64,000 nucleotides of DNA from Alkalisalibacterium limincola (GCF_008017755.1 NZ_VRTS01000006.1:1-64000); one strand, 5' to 3'. Positions 30,880 through 40,306 are shown, counted from the stretch's first letter. Notes: a model not told the origin generated them from the letters alone. Translations and numbers: made by a program.

Positions 30880-31545
30880 ATGGGACACCCAGTCAGCATT
30901 CCCACTCCTCGCGGCCCGATCACGGGCTGGCGCGCGGACCCGCCCAACGAGCCCAGGGCGGCCCTCGTCGTCATCCAGGAGATATTCGGCGTCAACAGCC
31001 ACATCCGACGTGTGGTCGACCGCTTCGCCGCGCACGGCTACACCGCGGTCGCCCCCGCGCTTTTCGACCACGTCGACCGGGGCGTGGAACTGGACTATGA
31101 CGAGGCCGGAGTGGCGCGGGGACGCGAACTGGCCGCCGAGGTCGGCTTCGACCGGGCCCTGGGCGACATCCACGCGCTGGTGGACTGGTTCCGCCACGAG
31201 CTTCCGGTGGGCGTGGTCGGCTTCTGTTGGGGCGGCACCCTGGCCTACCTGTGCAATACCCGCCTCAACCTGCCGGCGGTGAGCTACTACGGCGGTCGGA
31301 CGGTACCTTTCCTGCACGAGCGCCTGAGTGCCCCGATGCTGTTCCACTTCGGCGAACACGACCCGATCATCCCCCCCGAAGACGTGCAGGCCCACCGCGA
31401 CATGCACCCCGAGGCCAGCATCCAGGTCTGGGATGCCGGCCATGGCTTCAATTGCGACGCCCGCGCCGACCATGACGAGGCCGCAGCCCGGCTGGCGATG
31501 GAGCGCACGCTGGCCTTCCTGGAGCGGACATTGCGGCCGCGCTAG
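30880..31545 (+). CDS. Dienelactone hydrolase family protein
   Basis: Alpha/beta-hydrolase with a cysteine nucleophile. In 221 residues I see C116 in VGFCWGGTLAY, D161 in FGEHDPIIP and H188 in DAGHGFNC, the Cys-Asp-His triad of the DLH family, plus the IQEIFGVNSHIR segment near the N-terminus. In chlorocatechol pathways such enzymes open dienelactones, but no catabolic genes are nearby, so the substrate here is unknown. I prefer ATG 30880 because GAGG lies eight bases before it; ATG 30865 is possible. Confidence 0.92.
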   Translation: MGHPVSIPTPRGPITGWRADPPNEPRAALVVIQEIFGVNSHIRRVVDRFAAHGYTAVAPALFDHVDRGVELDYDEAGVARGRELAAEVGFDRALGDIHALVDWFRHELPVGVVGFCWGGTLAYLCNTRLNLPAVSYYGGRTVPFLHERLSAPMLFHFGEHDPIIPPEDVQAHRDMHPEASIQVWDAGHGFNCDARADHDEAAARLAMERTLAFLERTLRPR

Positions 31546-31593
31546 ACCGGTTGACGCCTCCCCGCGCGCTGGGAGCCGGGGCGTGTTCGGCGT

Positions 31594-31599
31594 TAAGCT
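31594..31599 (+). promoter_or_regulatory. Possible -10 box for the HIT-pxp operon
   Basis: TAAGCT on the plus strand, 52 bases before the ATG at 31652, in the 106-base gap after the dienelactone hydrolase. Weak and without a -35. Confidence 0.2.
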
Positions 31600-31651
31600 G
31601 TCCAGGCAGTTCGCCGCGCCCCCTGCGCGGCCCCAACACCGGAGGCCACCG

Positions 31652-32068
31652 ATGGACGCCAACTGGCACCTCGACCCGCAACTGGCCGAAGACACCCATC
31701 CCCTGGCCAGCTTCGAACTGTCCGACCTGCGATTGATGGATGACGCCAACTACCCGTGGCTGGTGCTCGTGCCGCGCGTCGCTGGAGCGCGCGAGCTCAT
31801 CGACCTCCCCGGCGAGGCGCGCCTGCGGCTGATGCACGAGATCGATCACGCCGCACGGGTCCTCAAGCAGGTGCACGCTCCCTACAAGCTCAACGTGGCG
31901 GCGCTGGGCAACATGGTCGAGCAGCTGCACGTCCACCTGATCGCCCGGGACCGCAGCGACCCGGCCTGGCCTGCGCCGGTCTGGGGACGGGTTGCCCGAC
32001 GTCCCTATTCGCCGGAGCAACTGGCCGAAACCGCGCGGCGACTCCAGGCGGCACTGGCAGCGGGGTGA
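31652..32068 (+). CDS. HIT domain protein
   Basis: Small nucleotide-binding protein of the histidine-triad superfamily, 138 residues. It has YPWLVLVPRVAGARELIDL in the N-half and LNVAALGNMVEQLHVHLIAR in the C-half. The active motif has two histidines (H93, H95) and isoleucine at the third position, as in the subgroup of gammaproteobacterial HIT proteins with QLHVHxIAR. Reaction unknown; related enzymes hydrolyse nucleoside phosphoramidates or dinucleoside polyphosphates. Its TGA overlaps the GTG of pxpB, so it is translationally coupled to the 5-oxoprolinase genes. Confidence 0.9.
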   Translation: MDANWHLDPQLAEDTHPLASFELSDLRLMDDANYPWLVLVPRVAGARELIDLPGEARLRLMHEIDHAARVLKQVHAPYKLNVAALGNMVEQLHVHLIARDRSDPAWPAPVWGRVARRPYSPEQLAETARRLQAALAAG

Positions 32069-32772
32069 GCAGGGTCGAGGTGGAGGCGCTGGGTGAGCGC
32101 GCCTGGTTGCTGCGTCTGGGCGAAGGCATCGATGCCGGGTGCAACCGCCGCGTCCACGCGCTGGCCCGGCACATCCGGGAGCAGGCTCCGGCGTGGCTGG
32201 AAGACCTGATCCCCGCCTACGCCAGCCTGGCCGTGGTGCTGAGGATCGACGCCGTGGAGGCCCGCACGCAGGCACGCGACTGGCTGGTCGCCTGCGTCGA
32301 GTCCCCGCAGCCGCCGGACGAGGCCATCGCCGAACCCGTCGAGGTCCCGGTGCTCTACGGCGGCGACGCCGGGCCCGACCTGCCCGCCATGGCAGAGGCC
32401 CTGGGCCTGTCGGTCGAAGGGATCATCCAGCGCCATGCCAATGGCGACTACCTCGTCGCCATGCTGGGCTTCGCGCCCGGCTTCCCCTACCTGCTCGGCC
32501 TCGATCCCGCGCTCGCGATGCCTCGACTGGACAGCCCGCGCACGAGCGTGCCCGCCGGAAGCGTGGGCATCGGCGGCCACCAGACCGGCGTCTATCCGCG
32601 GGCCGGCGCCGGTGGCTGGCGACTGCTTGGGCGGACACCCTTGCAGCTGTTCGATGCGCGACGCGAGCAACCCGCGCTGCTGCAGCCCGGGGACCGGGTG
32701 CGCTTCGCGCCCGTCGATGCCGGACGCTTCGCCGAACTTGCCCGGTCGCCGGGAGGTATCGATGCGGATTGA
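32065..32772 (+). CDS. pxpB: 5-oxoprolinase subunit PxpB (KipI-like)
   Basis: Subunit of the ATP-dependent prokaryotic 5-oxoprolinase PxpABC, which reopens pyroglutamate to glutamate. The 235-residue product has the KipI/PxpB hallmark MLGFAPGFPYLLGLDP and VPAGSVGIGGHQTGVYP. The start is GTG 32065, in a GTGA overlap with the HIT stop. It overlaps pxpC by 11 bases. In Bacillus KipI was first described as a kinase inhibitor; the enzyme role is the better-supported general one. Confidence 0.93.
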   Translation: MSRVEVEALGERAWLLRLGEGIDAGCNRRVHALARHIREQAPAWLEDLIPAYASLAVVLRIDAVEARTQARDWLVACVESPQPPDEAIAEPVEVPVLYGGDAGPDLPAMAEALGLSVEGIIQRHANGDYLVAMLGFAPGFPYLLGLDPALAMPRLDSPRTSVPAGSVGIGGHQTGVYPRAGAGGWRLLGRTPLQLFDARREQPALLQPGDRVRFAPVDAGRFAELARSPGGIDAD

Positions 32773-33727
32773 AGTGGGACGCGGCGGGTTGCTCACGACG
32801 GTCCAGGACCTCGGCCGCCCCGGCCATGCGTGGCTGGGCGTAGGACGCGGCGGCGTGGCCGATGCGTACTCCGCGCGCGTGGCCAACCTGCTGGTGGGAA
32901 ACCGGGAGGACGCGGCGCTGCTGGAGATCACGCTGTCCGGTCCTGCACTGCATTTCCCGGCCGCCGCGCGGATCGCGCTATGCGGCGCGGACATCGAGGC
33001 GACCGCCAACGACGAAGCGCTACCCGGTTGGCGCCCGGTGGAACTTCCGGCCGGGAGCACGCTGTCCCTGGGACGTTGCAGGCGCGGGGCCCGGGCCTAC
33101 CTCGCGATCGCCGGCGGCGTGGTCGTGCCCCGCGTGCTGGGCAGCGCCGCGACCGACCTGCGCGGTGGGCTGGGCGGCCTGGCCGGACGTGCGCTTCGGA
33201 AGGGCGACGCGCTGGAAACCGGTGCGCCATCGCGCAGCGTGCCGGCACGCCACGCCCCATCCATCGCGGCCTGGTCGATCAACCCCTCGCCCGACATCGA
33301 CTTCCACGCTTCCACGGTGGCGGGCCTGTTGCCCGGGGCCGATGCCTGCGCACCGCGCGACGTGCTGAGCCGGCATGCCTGGCAGGTCGATGCCGGCAGC
33401 GACCGCCAGGGGCTGCGACTCACGGGCCCGGCCATCGCGCTGTCCGCCCCCTGCAGGCGTCCGTCCGAGCCGGTGATGCCCGGCACCATCCAGTGTCCGC
33501 CCGACGGCCAGCCGATCATCCTGTTGGCCGACGCACAGACCGTCGGCGGCTACCCGCGCATCGGCCACGTAGCGCAGGCCGACCTGCCCAGGCTGGCCCA
33601 GCTGAGGCCGGGGGAGACACTTTGCTTCCACGACATCGACGCCGAGGAAGCCGTGGCATTGCAGCGGGCGCAACAGGCCCGGCTGGCGCGCATCGAACTG
33701 GCCATCCAGGCCAGGCTGGCGCGATGA
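32762..33727 (+). CDS. pxpC: 5-oxoprolinase subunit PxpC (KipA-like)
   Basis: Partner of PxpB, homologous to the urea-amidolyase biotin-dependent carboxyltransferase fold. The 321-residue product starts MRIEVGRGGLLTTVQDLGRPG and has the family elements ARAYLAIAGGVVVPRVLGS and PGTIQCPPDGQPIILLADAQTVGGYPRIG-type text (key words: GTIQCPPDGQP and QTVGGYPRIG). The ATG lies inside the end of pxpB. pxpA follows after seven bases. Confidence 0.93.
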   Translation: MRIEVGRGGLLTTVQDLGRPGHAWLGVGRGGVADAYSARVANLLVGNREDAALLEITLSGPALHFPAAARIALCGADIEATANDEALPGWRPVELPAGSTLSLGRCRRGARAYLAIAGGVVVPRVLGSAATDLRGGLGGLAGRALRKGDALETGAPSRSVPARHAPSIAAWSINPSPDIDFHASTVAGLLPGADACAPRDVLSRHAWQVDAGSDRQGLRLTGPAIALSAPCRRPSEPVMPGTIQCPPDGQPIILLADAQTVGGYPRIGHVAQADLPRLAQLRPGETLCFHDIDAEEAVALQRAQQARLARIELAIQARLAR

Positions 33728-33734
33728 TGCCGTC

Positions 33735-34481
33735 ATGGCCATGCACATCGACTTCAATGCCGACATCGGCGAAGGCTGCGGCGACGATGCAGCGATCGTC
33801 CCGCTGCTCAGCTCCGCCTCGATCGCTTGTGGCGGCCACGCCGGCGATGCCGCATCGATGGCTGCGGCAGTGGCGTGCTGCGCGGCGCATGGCGTGGCGA
33901 TCGGCGCGCACCCCTCCTGGGAGGATCGACCCGGCTTCGGCCGCCAGCGGATGGACCGGCCAGCGGCCGAGCTGCAGTCGCTGCTGCGAAGCCAGGTGCA
34001 GGCATTGGCGGCCGTGGCCGCGCAGGTCGGCATGCGACTGGCCCACGTCAAGCCCCACGGCGCGCTCTACAACCAGGCCGCCGAGGACGCAGGCGTGGCC
34101 GATGCCATCGCCGGGGAGGTCGCGCGGATCGACCCGGGGCTGAAGCTCTACGCCCTGGCCGGTTCCGAGCTGGCCGCCGCCGGGCGCAGGGCGGGCCTGG
34201 CCGTGGTGGAGGAGGTGTTTGCCGAGCGCGGCTACCGCAGTGACGGGCGCCTCGTGCCACGCGGCGAGCCCGGAGCCGTCATCGATACGCTCGACACCGC
34301 GGTAGCGCAGACCTTGCAGATGCTTGCAGAGGGAAGTGTCACCAGCGTCGACGGCAAGATGGTACCGATCCATCCGCAGACGCTGTGCCTGCACGGCGAT
34401 CGACCCGATGCCGCAGCGTTCGCACGTGGACTGCGCGAGGCCATCGAGGCCGCCGGCTACGCAGTGCGCGCGCCGGACTGA
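33735..34481 (+). CDS. pxpA: 5-oxoprolinase subunit PxpA (LamB/YcsF family)
   Basis: Third subunit of 5-oxoprolinase, 248 residues. It opens with IDFNADIGEGCGDDAAIVPL and contains SIACGGHAGD, GAHPSWEDRPGFGR, VKPHGALYN and a C-terminal ICLHGD-like TLCLHGDRPD, all LamB/YcsF signatures. ATG 33735 or the ATG six bases later could be the start. It completes a HIT-pxpB-pxpC-pxpA operon on the plus strand, ended by the hairpin at 34487. Confidence 0.95.
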   Translation: MAMHIDFNADIGEGCGDDAAIVPLLSSASIACGGHAGDAASMAAAVACCAAHGVAIGAHPSWEDRPGFGRQRMDRPAAELQSLLRSQVQALAAVAAQVGMRLAHVKPHGALYNQAAEDAGVADAIAGEVARIDPGLKLYALAGSELAAAGRRAGLAVVEEVFAERGYRSDGRLVPRGEPGAVIDTLDTAVAQTLQMLAEGSVTSVDGKMVPIHPQTLCLHGDRPDAAAFARGLREAIEAAGYAVRAPD

Positions 34482-34486
34482 TCCCT

Positions 34487-34510
34487 ATGCCGCCTCCGGC
34501 GGGGCGGCAT
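34487..34510. terminator. Candidate bidirectional terminator between pxpA and dcd
   Basis: ATGCCGCC and GGCGGCAT form an 8-bp perfect stem around TCCGGCGG, directly between the converging stops (pxpA 34481, dcd 34510). It touches the first base of the dcd stop. No T tract. Confidence 0.5.
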
Positions 34511-35079
34511 CAGATGCGCGGGACCGTCACCCCGGTCTGGCCCTGATACTTGCCGCCGCGATCGGCGTAGCTGGTGTCGCAGACCTCGTCGGACTCGAAG
34601 AACAGCATCTGCGCGACGCCCTCGTGGGCGTAGATCTTCGCCGGCAAGGGGGTGGTGTTGGAGAACTCCAGCGTCACGTGCCCTTCCCACTCGGGCTCGA
34701 GCGGCGTGACATTGACGATGATCCCGCAGCGCGCGTAGGTGCTCTTGCCCAGGCAGACCACCAGGGTGGAGCGCGGTATGCGGAAGTATTCCACCGTGCG
34801 TGCCAGCGCGAAGGAATTGGGCGGGATGATGCACACGTCGCCCTTGAAGTCGACGAAGCTCTTCGGGTCGAAGTCCTTCGGGTCGACGACGGTGGAGTTG
34901 ATGTTGGTGAACACCTTGAACTCGTCGGCACAGCGCACGTCGTAGCCGTAGCTGGACGTGCCGAAGCTGACGATGCGTTTGTGCTGCGCATCGTGCTTGA
35001 CCTGGCCGGGCTCGAACGGCTCGATCATGCGGTGCTGTTCGGCCATGCGGCGGATCCACTTGTCGCTCTTGATGCTCAT
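34510..35079 (-). CDS. dcd: dCTP deaminase
   Basis: Deaminates dCTP to dUTP, the main dUMP source in many gammaproteobacteria. The 189-residue product has the family phrases [21 protein letters not shown]-type N-half (key: SYGYDVR), [28 protein letters not shown]-type core (key: KSTYARCGI and TPLEPEWEG) and [15 protein letters not shown]-like end. ATG 35079 gives [13 protein letters not shown]. It starts 14 bases after the apbC stop, in the same transcript. Confidence 0.95.
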   Translation of the reverse strand: MSIKSDKWIRRMAEQHRMIEPFEPGQVKHDAQHKRIVSFGTSSYGYDVRCADEFKVFTNINSTVVDPKDFDPKSFVDFKGDVCIIPPNSFALARTVEYFRIPRSTLVVCLGKSTYARCGIIVNVTPLEPEWEGHVTLEFSNTTPLPAKIYAHEGVAQMLFFESDEVCDTSYADRGGKYQGQTGVTVPRI

Positions 35080-35092
35080 GCGCTGTCCTGGC

Positions 35093-36184
35093 TCAGGTGT
35101 TCTGGATGACGATGTTGGGGAAGCCGATCGACTTGTTGCGCGCCTGCACCGACAGGCGCGCGGCGGCGTTGCGGGCGATCTCCCGGTAGCTCGACGCCAG
35201 GCGGGAGTCCGGATCGTGGGCCACGGTCGGCGTGCCGGAGTCGGCCTGTTCGCGGATGCGGATGTCGAGCGGCAGCGCGCCCAGCAGCGGCACGTCGTAC
35301 TCCTTCGACATGCGCCCGCCGCCGCCTTCGCCGAACACGTGCTCCTCGTGGCCGCATTGGCTGCACACGTGCACGGCCATGTTCTCGACGATGCCCAGCA
35401 CCGGCACCTCGACCTTGCGGAACATCTGCAGGGCCTTCTTCGCATCCAGCAGCGCAATGTCCTGGGGCGTGGTGACGATGACCGCGGCGGACACCGGCAC
35501 GCGCTGCGACAGCGTGAGCTGGATGTCGCCGGTGCCCGGCGGCAGGTCGATGACCAGGTAGTCGAGGTTGTCCCAGGCGCACTCGGTCAGCAGCTGCTGC
35601 ATCGCCTGGGTGACCATCGGGCCACGCCAGATCATCGGCGTGTCCTCGCCGACCAGCAGGCCGATCGACATCGCCTGCAGGCCGTGGCCGAGCTTGGGCA
35701 TGATCTTCTTGCCGTCGGGGCTGTCGGGACGGCCGACCAGGCCGAGCATCTTCGGGATCGAGGGGCCGTAGATGTCGGCATCGAGCACCCCGACGCGCGC
35801 GCCCTCGGCCTGCAGGGCCAGGGCCAGGTTCACCGAGGTGGTGGACTTGCCCACGCCACCCTTGCCCGAGGCCACCGCGATGATGTTCCTGACCTGCGGG
35901 AGCGGCGTGAGGTCCTTCTGCACCCTGTGCGCGACCACCTTCCAGCCGACCTGCACGACGGCGGACTCCACCCCCGGCTGCGCCTGCGCGACGCGCTCGA
36001 CCTCGGCGGCGAGTGCGTCACGCCAACCGGCAGCGGGATAGCCCAGCTGGATCTCGACCGACACCCGGCCCGCATCCACGCCCAGGGCCCGGATCGCCTG
36101 GCCGGCCGCGAGGTCGGCGCCGGTGTGCGGATCGGCGATCGCGCCGATCGCTGCGCGCAGCGCGTCCTGGTCGAGTTGCGTCAT
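35093..36184 (-). CDS. apbC: Iron-sulfur cluster carrier protein ApbC (Mrp)
   Basis: P-loop NTPase that binds and transfers Fe-S clusters. In 363 residues: an N-terminal MIP18/DUF59-like domain ([13 protein letters not shown]), the deviant Walker [11 protein letters not shown] at about 106-115, [15 protein letters not shown], and a CxxC in [18 protein letters not shown] that binds the cluster. ATG 36184 follows GCAGGATT. It is divergent from metG, the common neighbour in gammaproteobacteria. Confidence 0.96.
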   Translation of the reverse strand: MTQLDQDALRAAIGAIADPHTGADLAAGQAIRALGVDAGRVSVEIQLGYPAAGWRDALAAEVERVAQAQPGVESAVVQVGWKVVAHRVQKDLTPLPQVRNIIAVASGKGGVGKSTTSVNLALALQAEGARVGVLDADIYGPSIPKMLGLVGRPDSPDGKKIMPKLGHGLQAMSIGLLVGEDTPMIWRGPMVTQAMQQLLTECAWDNLDYLVIDLPPGTGDIQLTLSQRVPVSAAVIVTTPQDIALLDAKKALQMFRKVEVPVLGIVENMAVHVCSQCGHEEHVFGEGGGGRMSKEYDVPLLGALPLDIRIREQADSGTPTVAHDPDSRLASSYREIARNAAARLSVQARNKSIGFPNIVIQNT

Positions 36185-36218
36185 GGAGAATCCTGCCGGC
36201 AGCGTGGGGAGGCCCGTG

Positions 36219-36224
36219 ATTCTA
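36219..36224 (-). promoter_or_regulatory. -10-like box for apbC-dcd
   Basis: TAGAAT on the minus strand, 34 bases before the apbC ATG, in the 131-base region shared with metG. Confidence 0.4.
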
Positions 36225-36281
36225 GCCGATCCCCACCGCCCGGGCCGGCCCCGCACCCTCGGAACCACGCACTGTTTGGGG

Positions 36282-36287
36282 GATAAT
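36282..36287 (+). promoter_or_regulatory. -10-like box for metG
   Basis: GATAAT ends 28 bases before the metG ATG at 36316. No -35 recognised. Confidence 0.35.
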
Positions 36288-36315
36288 GCCCGGCCCTCGC
36301 ACCCGATCGGACCCC

Positions 36316-38370
36316 ATGTCGGCTCCCGCCCTCGTCACCACCGCCCTTCCCTACGCCAACGGCCCGCTGCACATCGGCCACCTGGTCGGCTACATCCAGG
36401 CCGACGTGTGGGTTCGCGCGCGCCGCATGGAGGGCGGGGAAGTGCACTTCGTCTGCGCCGACGACGCCCATGGCACGCCGATCATGCTGGCCGCGGAGAA
36501 GGCCGGCATGGCGCCGGAGGATTTCATCGCCGGCATCCAGGCGGGGCACGAGCGCGACTTCGCCGACTTCGGCGTGAACTTCGATCACTACCACTCCACG
36601 CATTCGGACGAGAACCGCGAACTGGCCACGCGCATCTACCTGGCCTTGCGCGAGCGCGGCGCGATCGCCGTGCGTTCGATCCAGCAACTGTTCGACCCCG
36701 AGCGCGGCATGTTCCTACCCGACCGCTACGTCATCGGTGAGTGTCCGAAGTGCGGGGCGGCCGAGCAGTACGGCGACAACTGCGAGGCCTGCGGTGCCGC
36801 CTACTCCCCCACCGACCTGAAGAATCCGCGTTCGGTGGTGTCCGGCGCGGTGCCGGTGCTGCGCGACTCCGAGCACTACTTCTTCCAGCTGCCGCAATTC
36901 GACGCCTTCCTGCGCGACTGGCTGGCCGGCGACGTGGCCCATCCGGCGGTCAAGGCGAAGCTGGGCGAATGGCTGGAGGGCGGTTTGCGCGACTGGGACA
37001 TCAGCCGCGACGCGCCGTACTTCGGCTTCCCCATCCCCGACGCGCCGGGCAAGTTCTTCTATGTCTGGCTGGATGCACCGGTGGGCTACCTTGCCAGCTT
37101 CAAGGCCTGGTGCGCGCTCCGGGGCATCGACTTCGACGCGTTCCTCGGCGCCGGCAGCCAGGCGGAAATGCACCACTTCCTGGGCAAGGACATCATCAAC
37201 TTCCACGGCCTGTTCTGGCCGGCGATGCTGCACGGCGCGGGCATGCGCACGCCGAGCCGGCTGCATGTGAACGGCTACCTGACGGTGAACGGCGCGAAGA
37301 TGTCGAAGTCGCGCGGCACCTTCATCCAGGCCCGCACCTGGCTCGAACACCTGCCCGCCGAGCCGCTGCGCTACTACTTCGCCGCCAAGACCGGTGGCGG
37401 CGTGGATGACCTCGACCTCAACCTCGAGGATTTCAGTGCGCGGGTGAACTCCGACCTCGTCGGCAAGTTCGTGAACCTGGCCAGCCGCTGCGCCGGCTTC
37501 ATCAGCAAGCGCTTCGACGGCCGGCTGGCCGACACACTTCCCGAGCCGGCGCTGTACGCGCGCTTCGTGGCCGGCCTGGGAGAGGCCCGCACCAGCTTCG
37601 GCGCAGGCGAGTACAGCCGCGCCATCCGCCAGCTCATGGCGCTGGCCGACGAGGCGAACCGCTACATCGACGAGCACAAGCCCTGGGTCATCGCCAAGCA
37701 GGAGGGGGCCGACGCACAGTTGCAGGCGGTGTGCACGCAGGGCCTGAACCTGTTCCGCGTGCTGGCCGCCGGCCTCAAGCCGGTGCTGCCGGACACCGTG
37801 GCCCGCGCCGAAGGCTTCCTTGGATCGGTGGTCGCGCGTTTCGACGATGTCGCCGCCCCCCTGCTCGCCCACACCATCAACCCGTTCGAACCGCTGATGA
37901 CGCGGATCGACCCGAAGAAGATCGAAGCCATGACCGATGCCAGCACCGAATCCCTGAAGCCGACCGCCGCGCCGGCCGTCGAGGCGAAGGCCCCGGCACC
38001 CACGCCTGCGCCGAAGCCGGAAGCCGGAAGCGAGACGGCATTCATCACGATCGACGACTTCGCGAGGCTCGACATGCGCATCGCCACGGTCACGGCATGC
38101 GAGTTCGTCGAGGGTTCCGACAAGCTGCTGCGCTTCGAACTCGACGCCGGTGCACTGGGCACGCGCCAGATCTTCTCCGGCATCCGCGCCGCCTACGCCG
38201 AACCCGGAAAGCTGGTGGGCCGACAGGTCGTGTTCGTGGCCAACCTCGCCCCGCGCAAGATGCGCTTCGGGGTGTCGGAGGGGATGATCCTCTCGGCAGG
38301 CAGCGGCGGTGGCGACCTGTTCCTGCTCGACGTCGACACTGGCGCCAAACCCGGCGATCCGGTGCGCTGA
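36316..38370 (+). CDS. metG: Methionine-tRNA ligase
   Basis: Charges tRNA-Met for elongation and initiation. The 684-residue enzyme has HIGH at 19-22, a zinc knuckle CPKC and CEAC near residues 142-157, KMSKS near 328-332 and a C-terminal EMAP/Trbp111-type tRNA-binding domain (FARLDMRIATVTACEFVEGSDKLL in outline) after an Ala/Pro-rich linker. ATG 36316. The stop is two bases from the stop of the convergent cyclase gene. Confidence 0.97.
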   Translation: MSAPALVTTALPYANGPLHIGHLVGYIQADVWVRARRMEGGEVHFVCADDAHGTPIMLAAEKAGMAPEDFIAGIQAGHERDFADFGVNFDHYHSTHSDENRELATRIYLALRERGAIAVRSIQQLFDPERGMFLPDRYVIGECPKCGAAEQYGDNCEACGAAYSPTDLKNPRSVVSGAVPVLRDSEHYFFQLPQFDAFLRDWLAGDVAHPAVKAKLGEWLEGGLRDWDISRDAPYFGFPIPDAPGKFFYVWLDAPVGYLASFKAWCALRGIDFDAFLGAGSQAEMHHFLGKDIINFHGLFWPAMLHGAGMRTPSRLHVNGYLTVNGAKMSKSRGTFIQARTWLEHLPAEPLRYYFAAKTGGGVDDLDLNLEDFSARVNSDLVGKFVNLASRCAGFISKRFDGRLADTLPEPALYARFVAGLGEARTSFGAGEYSRAIRQLMALADEANRYIDEHKPWVIAKQEGADAQLQAVCTQGLNLFRVLAAGLKPVLPDTVARAEGFLGSVVARFDDVAAPLLAHTINPFEPLMTRIDPKKIEAMTDASTESLKPTAAPAVEAKAPAPTPAPKPEAGSETAFITIDDFARLDMRIATVTACEFVEGSDKLLRFELDAGALGTRQIFSGIRAAYAEPGKLVGRQVVFVANLAPRKMRFGVSEGMILSAGSGGGDLFLLDVDTGAKPGDPVR

Positions 38371-38372
38371 CG

Positions 38373-40172
38373 CTACCGGACAGTGGGCGGGCTGGCTCCG
38401 GGCATGTCATCCCCACCGTAGACCGCGATGCAATTGCGCCCCAGGCCCTTGGCCCGGTACAGCGCGGCGTCCGCCCAGCGCAGCACCTCGACCGGGTCGC
38501 CGCCGGATTTCGCGCCTTCAAGTCGGGGCACCACGCCCACGCTGGCACTCACCTCCACCACGCACCCGTCGACGACAAAGGGTGCCCGGGTGATCTTCTC
38601 GTGCAGGCGTCGCGCGACTTCGACTGCGTCCGCCTCCCGGGAGTCGCGCAACACCACCACGAACTCATCACCTCCCAGGCGACACAGGACATCGTCCTCC
38701 CGGAGCACCTGCTGGCAGCGCCGCACGAGTTCGCGCAGCACCTCGTCGCCCGCCACGTGCCCGTGCGTGTCGTTGATGTGCTTGAAGTCGTCGAGGTCGA
38801 TCATGACCATGCCGGGGGAGCTGCCTGCGCCCGGCTTTCCCGCCACCAGGGCATCCAGGTGATGCTCGAGGAAGCGGCGGTTGTATGCCCCCGTGAGCGG
38901 GTCGATGTTGGCCAACTGCCTGGCCGCGGAATGCTTCCGCAGCGCCTCGTCGTGGCCGTGTCGCAGCTCGCGCACCCGGAAGGACAGGCCCATCGCCAGG
39001 ATGGCCGCCTCGAGCACGGCGCCGATGTAGAACAGGTGCTCGATCAGCCACGAGCCCTCGATGAGGTCGAGGGTCAGGAGCGTTCGCGCCAGGTTGCTGG
39101 CCACCAGCAGGCTCCAGGCCAGCAGGAAGACCTTTCCTTCGAAGATGCCCCTGTGGCTGGCCAGCGCTGCGGCCCAGAGCAACAACAGCAGCATCAGGCT
39201 GCTCAGGGCCTGCACGCCCACGGCCGCCGCCACGAAGTAGGTGGCGGGCAGCACCAGCTGGACCAGGCCGAGGACCGCCAGGGGCCAGCGCAGCCGCCCG
39301 ATCCATGGATCCAGGCGAGGCAGGTGGCGGGGGGAGTCGACGAAGACCTGGAAGAACAGGCTGGCGGTCACCAGCAGCGAAGCCACCAGCAGGACGTAGA
39401 TCCGTGGCTCGTGGGGGAGCAGGGCCTCGGGCAGGACGTGGTCCTGCAGCAAACCCGAATCGATGCCCAGGACCAGCAGCAGCGACAGCATCGCCACCAC
39501 GTAGAGCAGGTGCCCCCGTCGTCGCAGGCTCAGGTACAGCATCAGGTTGTGGAAGACCAGGCCCAACAGGATGCCGAACACCAGCCCCAGGACCAGCGTG
39601 GTGCCCGAGGCGCGCCGCGCGAACCCCTCGGCATCCTGTATGGAAAGCTGCACCGGCCGCAGGCTGCCCTGGGCAGTCTCCACCAGCATCACGATCCGTG
39701 TGGGCTCGCCCACCCGGGCAGGGAACGGCACAGCGAACTCCCGCCCGACACGCTGCGCGCCCCGGACATCCCCCAGCGACAGGCTGGCGGTGCGCAGCTC
39801 GCCGTCGGGTGTGAGGATGAAGATATCGAACTGCTGGAAGAAGCGCCTCGGCACACGCAGCACATGGCTGCCGTCCACCTCGTCCGCCTGCACCTGGAGG
39901 CTGAGGAGCATTCGCCCCGCCGACGCGTCCAGCGCGGGATCGAAGACGGAGAAGCCGCCCAACCCCATCAGTCGAGAAGGATCCGGATCCAGCGCGGGCG
40001 TGACCGGGAGGACGCCGGCGCGCTGCTTGAGGTCCGTCGTGATGCCACGCTCGGGCAGCACGACCACATCGACCCGTGCCGATGCCACCGGAGCCACGAG
40101 GAGCATGAGCAGCGCCAGCAGCGTCGCGATCGACAACCGGTCCCTCCAGCGCATCAGCCGCCTCGTGTGCAT
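38373..40172 (-). CDS. Diguanylate cyclase with 7TMR-DISM sensor
   Basis: Predicted c-di-GMP synthase. Layout: signal-like N-terminus, periplasmic 7TMR-DISM extracellular domain (about 30-190), seven membrane helices (about 200-405), then a GGDEF domain with ANIDPLTGAYNRRFLEHHL and the active loop RLGGDEF (G500-F504). The inhibitory site RxxD is present as REDD four residues earlier, so product feedback is expected. ATG 40172 places the leader correctly and lies 35 bases after a TAGAAT box; longer starts precede no conserved text. Convergent with metG. Confidence 0.9.
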   Translation of the reverse strand: MHTRRLMRWRDRLSIATLLALLMLLVAPVASARVDVVVLPERGITTDLKQRAGVLPVTPALDPDPSRLMGLGGFSVFDPALDASAGRMLLSLQVQADEVDGSHVLRVPRRFFQQFDIFILTPDGELRTASLSLGDVRGAQRVGREFAVPFPARVGEPTRIVMLVETAQGSLRPVQLSIQDAEGFARRASGTTLVLGLVFGILLGLVFHNLMLYLSLRRRGHLLYVVAMLSLLLVLGIDSGLLQDHVLPEALLPHEPRIYVLLVASLLVTASLFFQVFVDSPRHLPRLDPWIGRLRWPLAVLGLVQLVLPATYFVAAAVGVQALSSLMLLLLLWAAALASHRGIFEGKVFLLAWSLLVASNLARTLLTLDLIEGSWLIEHLFYIGAVLEAAILAMGLSFRVRELRHGHDEALRKHSAARQLANIDPLTGAYNRRFLEHHLDALVAGKPGAGSSPGMVMIDLDDFKHINDTHGHVAGDEVLRELVRRCQQVLREDDVLCRLGGDEFVVVLRDSREADAVEVARRLHEKITRAPFVVDGCVVEVSASVGVVPRLEGAKSGGDPVEVLRWADAALYRAKGLGRNCIAVYGGDDMPGASPPTVR

Positions 40173-40207
40173 GCCTCGATGCCACCTCTCCCCCGTCCCG
40201 ATGCCCC

Positions 40208-40213
40208 ATTCTA
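40208..40213 (-). promoter_or_regulatory. -10-like box for the 7TMR-DISM cyclase
   Basis: TAGAAT on the minus strand, 35 bases before ATG 40172. Confidence 0.4.
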
Positions 40214-40269
40214 GTGCAGCCCGACGGTGGCTCGTGCGCACCTTGCCCTGGCGTTGACGCGGGGTGCGG

Positions 40270-40275
40270 GATACT
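40270..40275 (+). promoter_or_regulatory. -10-like box for the sugar dehydrogenase gene
   Basis: GATACT ends 31 bases before ATG 40307. An imperfect inverted repeat CTGGA...TCCAG follows it at about 40274-40291 and could bind a regulator; both are weak. Confidence 0.25.
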
Positions 40276-40306
40276 GGAGAAGTATTTCCAGACAAGGAGT
40301 TGTCTC

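Noticed and set aside
30747-31004. Longer N-terminus for the MASE1-GGDEF protein
   Set aside because: The added residues are not membrane-like, overlap the divergent gene and its promoter region, and have no ribosome-binding site.
37731-40214. An 827-codon plus-strand frame continuing past metG
   Set aside because: It overlaps the metG end in another frame and is antisense to the 7TMR-DISM cyclase; low-complexity Arg/Gln text, no start signals.
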